Assembly (NCBI RefSeq): GCF_000518705.1
Contig: NZ_JAEC01000005.1
Location: forward strand, 186,001-250,000
Direction: 5' to 3'
DNA: 64,000 nucleotides
Source: Shewanella colwelliana ATCC 39565
Lineage (GTDB): Bacteria; Pseudomonadota; Gammaproteobacteria; Enterobacterales; Shewanellaceae
Part shown: one piece after another, positions 62,188 to 64,000 of the stretch
Layout of the letters: each line of letters opens with the position of its first letter
How positions within the stretch are numbered: the first letter of the stretch is position 1
Made by a program: the position numbers and the translations under genes
Notes under the pieces: generated by a model
What the model was told of the DNA's origin: nothing
The model's database searches: none
What the model saw: the letters and a program-made list of their open reading frames with translations, nothing else

Positions 62188-63852
62188 TTAAACTTTAAAC
62201 TGCCCTACAAGTTTGTCCAGTGTCCGCCCCTCTTCAGCTAGCCCTTGACTGGTATCAGAGGCACTATTACTTGATTGCAGCAACTCATTAACGATATCTT
62301 GGATAGCGTAAACGTTACGATTAATCTCCTCAGTCACCGAGCTCTGCTCCGTTGCTGCGGCGGCAATCTGGGTACTCATATCATTAATAGAGGTGACCGC
62401 TGAAGTCACCGCCCCCAAACTATCTGAAATTGCCCGTGATGAAGTTACCGAGCGATGGCAGCTTTGTTGGCTAGATTCCATACTATTCACCGCAAGCGTC
62501 ACTAGATTATGTAGCTCCGAGAGCATCTCGTTAATCTCTAAGGTACTGGCTTGCGTCCGGCTGGCGAGACTTCTTACCTCATCGGCGACTACCGCAAAAC
62601 CGCGCCCTTGCTCTCCCGCCCTTGCCGCTTCAATGGCTGCATTGAGCGCCAGTAAATTGGTTTGCTCTGCAATCCCACCAATGACACTCAACACACTGTT
62701 GATTTTTTGCGACTGCTCATTAAGCGAAGTAATGTGTTTGGCCGCCGTATCAATTTCACTCATCAAGGCCGACACTTCATGCAAAGAACTATCAACACAT
62801 TGTTGTGCATTACTCACATCGTCAGTGGCTGCATGGGTCGCTTCAGCCACCTGCGTGGTGCTCATCGCCACTTCAGACGCTGTCGCCGACATTTCGGTGA
62901 TGGCCGTCACGACTTGGTCAGTTTCGTTGTTATGACTGATTAACTGAGTAGTCATGGTTGCGGTTTGTGATGAGATGTTGTCTGCCCCGCTTTTTACCTC
63001 AACAGTCGCTCTGGCGACATCTTTGATAATACTCTGCAGCTTCTCGACAAATTGATTAAACGCTCTACCGAGCATAGCGATTTCATCACTACCATTAACA
63101 GTTAAACGTTTAGTCAAGTCCCCCTCGCCTTTCGCAATATCTTCAAGGTTTTGTACCATGTTATGTATTGGATTCACCATGCGTTGTGCCGCTACTAAAA
63201 TAACAACCGTTGTCAACGCGACTAAAATAAACGCAATAAAGATAATCATCATGGTTTTATCATTCATATGCGCAGTCATCACCTCACGGTAACTGTCCAC
63301 TTGCATGTCAATATCATCGGTATAAGCGCCTGTCCCCAAGATCCCGTCTTTACCTGGTATGGTGGCGGCATAACCAATCTTTGGGATCAATCCGGCTGCG
63401 CCAGGCTTTGCATGTTCATAAGCAAAAAAACCATCGCCTCGACGTGCCGTTTCAATCAGCCCGACCACCACCTTCTTACCATTGGGATCTGTCATGCCGA
63501 TTAAATTTTTACCTTCTTGATCTGGTTTGACCGCATGAAACTCACTGATACCGTTAAAATTGTAAATAAAGAAGTAACCTGCCGAACCAAAACGTACATT
63601 GCGTAAGGCGTTATTCACATCACCTTGTGCCCCTAAATTAAGCTGGTAATTAACGACTTCTAATGCAATTTCAACCTGTTCTTTTAACTGGGACTTCCTC
63701 TCCTTGTAGAGGCTGTCCTTGAACGTGGTCATATTTTCTTCAAGAGAGTTTGATTCTAAGTTGTAGGTAATCGATACCAAAAACAGAAAGCTTAAAATCA
63801 AAGGTAGCAAGGCAAATACCAAGAGCTTATTCTTCATTTTCAATTGCCACAT
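62188..63852 (-). CDS. Methyl-accepting chemotaxis protein with single-Cache sensor
   Basis: 554 aa from ATG 63852 (AGGAG, 8-nt spacing); a frame to 63879 is not supported. TM1 (about 8-28), periplasmic sCache_2-type domain ([48 protein letters not shown]..., [23 protein letters not shown]), TM2 (about 200-220), HAMP ([28 protein letters not shown]) and the signalling domain with hairpin tip [40 protein letters not shown]. Adjoins the formate dehydrogenase gene convergently; a link to formate or another small acid is only a guess. Confidence 0.92.
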   Translation of the reverse strand: MWQLKMKNKLLVFALLPLILSFLFLVSITYNLESNSLEENMTTFKDSLYKERKSQLKEQVEIALEVVNYQLNLGAQGDVNNALRNVRFGSAGYFFIYNFNGISEFHAVKPDQEGKNLIGMTDPNGKKVVVGLIETARRGDGFFAYEHAKPGAAGLIPKIGYAATIPGKDGILGTGAYTDDIDMQVDSYREVMTAHMNDKTMMIIFIAFILVALTTVVILVAAQRMVNPIHNMVQNLEDIAKGEGDLTKRLTVNGSDEIAMLGRAFNQFVEKLQSIIKDVARATVEVKSGADNISSQTATMTTQLISHNNETDQVVTAITEMSATASEVAMSTTQVAEATHAATDDVSNAQQCVDSSLHEVSALMSEIDTAAKHITSLNEQSQKINSVLSVIGGIAEQTNLLALNAAIEAARAGEQGRGFAVVADEVRSLASRTQASTLEINEMLSELHNLVTLAVNSMESSQQSCHRSVTSSRAISDSLGAVTSAVTSINDMSTQIAAAATEQSSVTEEINRNVYAIQDIVNELLQSSNSASDTSQGLAEEGRTLDKLVGQFKV

Positions 63853-64000
63853 TTTTATCTCCTGCGAGAAGTGATACATCTATAAACTAAAATATAGCTA
63901 ATAAATACAAATGTTAGTGATTATTTATCGTGAAGCTGTAATAGATCAACAATTTGATAAATGGTTATCTTATCGGCAGGTGTTGAGATATGTGGTTAGA

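Noticed and set aside
62393-62935. 180-codon frame on the plus strand
   Set aside because: Antisense to the conserved chemoreceptor signalling domain; Ser/Ala-rich shadow of that coding sequence.

Overview
The window is chromosomal DNA from a gammaproteobacterium, almost certainly a Shewanella. The evidence is a periplasmic pentaheme nitrite reductase (nrfA) divergent from narQ-narP, a single-chain fused formate dehydrogenase next to a Cache chemoreceptor and prfB-lysS, a NagR-type operator of the kind known from Shewanella in front of nagB, and overall moderate GC. It is mostly housekeeping and metabolic core. I see no rRNA, tRNA, CRISPR array, insertion sequence or integrase gene. The only clearly accessory segment is about 52,230-53,760.

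Layout. 1-3,220: Fur-controlled ferric-iron ABC importer (fbpA, fbpB, partial fbpC). 3,350-7,220: an anchored Cys/Arg-motif protein, a GST, ferredoxin-NADP reductase, a DUF5610 protein, a histidine phosphatase and two small unknowns. 7,360-10,810: an Atm1-type ABC exporter, a 58-aa small protein and DAHP synthase aroG. 11,300-13,680: a solute-binding protein and a TPR/transglutaminase lipoprotein. 13,780-15,380: glnK-amtB. 15,630-20,730: isochorismatase-like hydrolase, nrfA facing narQ-narP with NarP and CRP sites between them, and yacL. 20,930-28,300: an envelope block made of an FKBP isomerase, a WD40 lipoprotein, slyX, a TPR lipoprotein, lpoB, an M1-peptidase-fold lipoprotein that has lost its catalytic residues, and a PspB-like peptide. 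28,310-35,570: a phosphoribosyltransferase, PhoD, a CBS protein, lrgAB with a divergent LysR regulator, a cyclophilin and a DUF808 protein. 35,850-40,320: rpiA, a P-loop kinase-like protein, a Cdd1-type HhH protein, a COG4637 ATPase, a periplasmic catalase-like peroxidase and a PH-domain protein. 40,550-50,840: rlhA, cupin plus nitroreductase, a 7TMR-DISM diguanylate cyclase, an SRPBCC protein, nagB, an RluE-type pseudouridine synthase and a PAS-GGDEF-EAL protein. 51,130-53,760: a PQQ-sugar-dehydrogenase-like protein, a roughly 590-bp composite of inverted repeats and an orphan Bro-N gene. 53,850-64,000: lysS-prfB (with the programmed +1 frameshift), a pentapeptide-repeat/potassium-channel fusion, the fused formate dehydrogenase and a chemoreceptor.

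How the genes work together. The clearest regulatory circuits are nitrate/nitrite sensing (NarQ to NarP to a 7-2-7 palindrome in front of nrfA, with a good CRP site alongside), nitrogen sensing (glnK-amtB with NtrC/sigma-54-like sequences), iron (Fur box before fbpA and a terminator between fbpA and fbpB) and amino-sugar use (NagR box before nagB). The least ordinary items are the catalytically dead M1-fold lipoprotein next to lpoB, the nested inverted-repeat element with its Bro-N neighbour, and the channel fusion. Where several starts were possible, the start was chosen by ribosome-binding site and signal-peptide logic, as stated in each entry.
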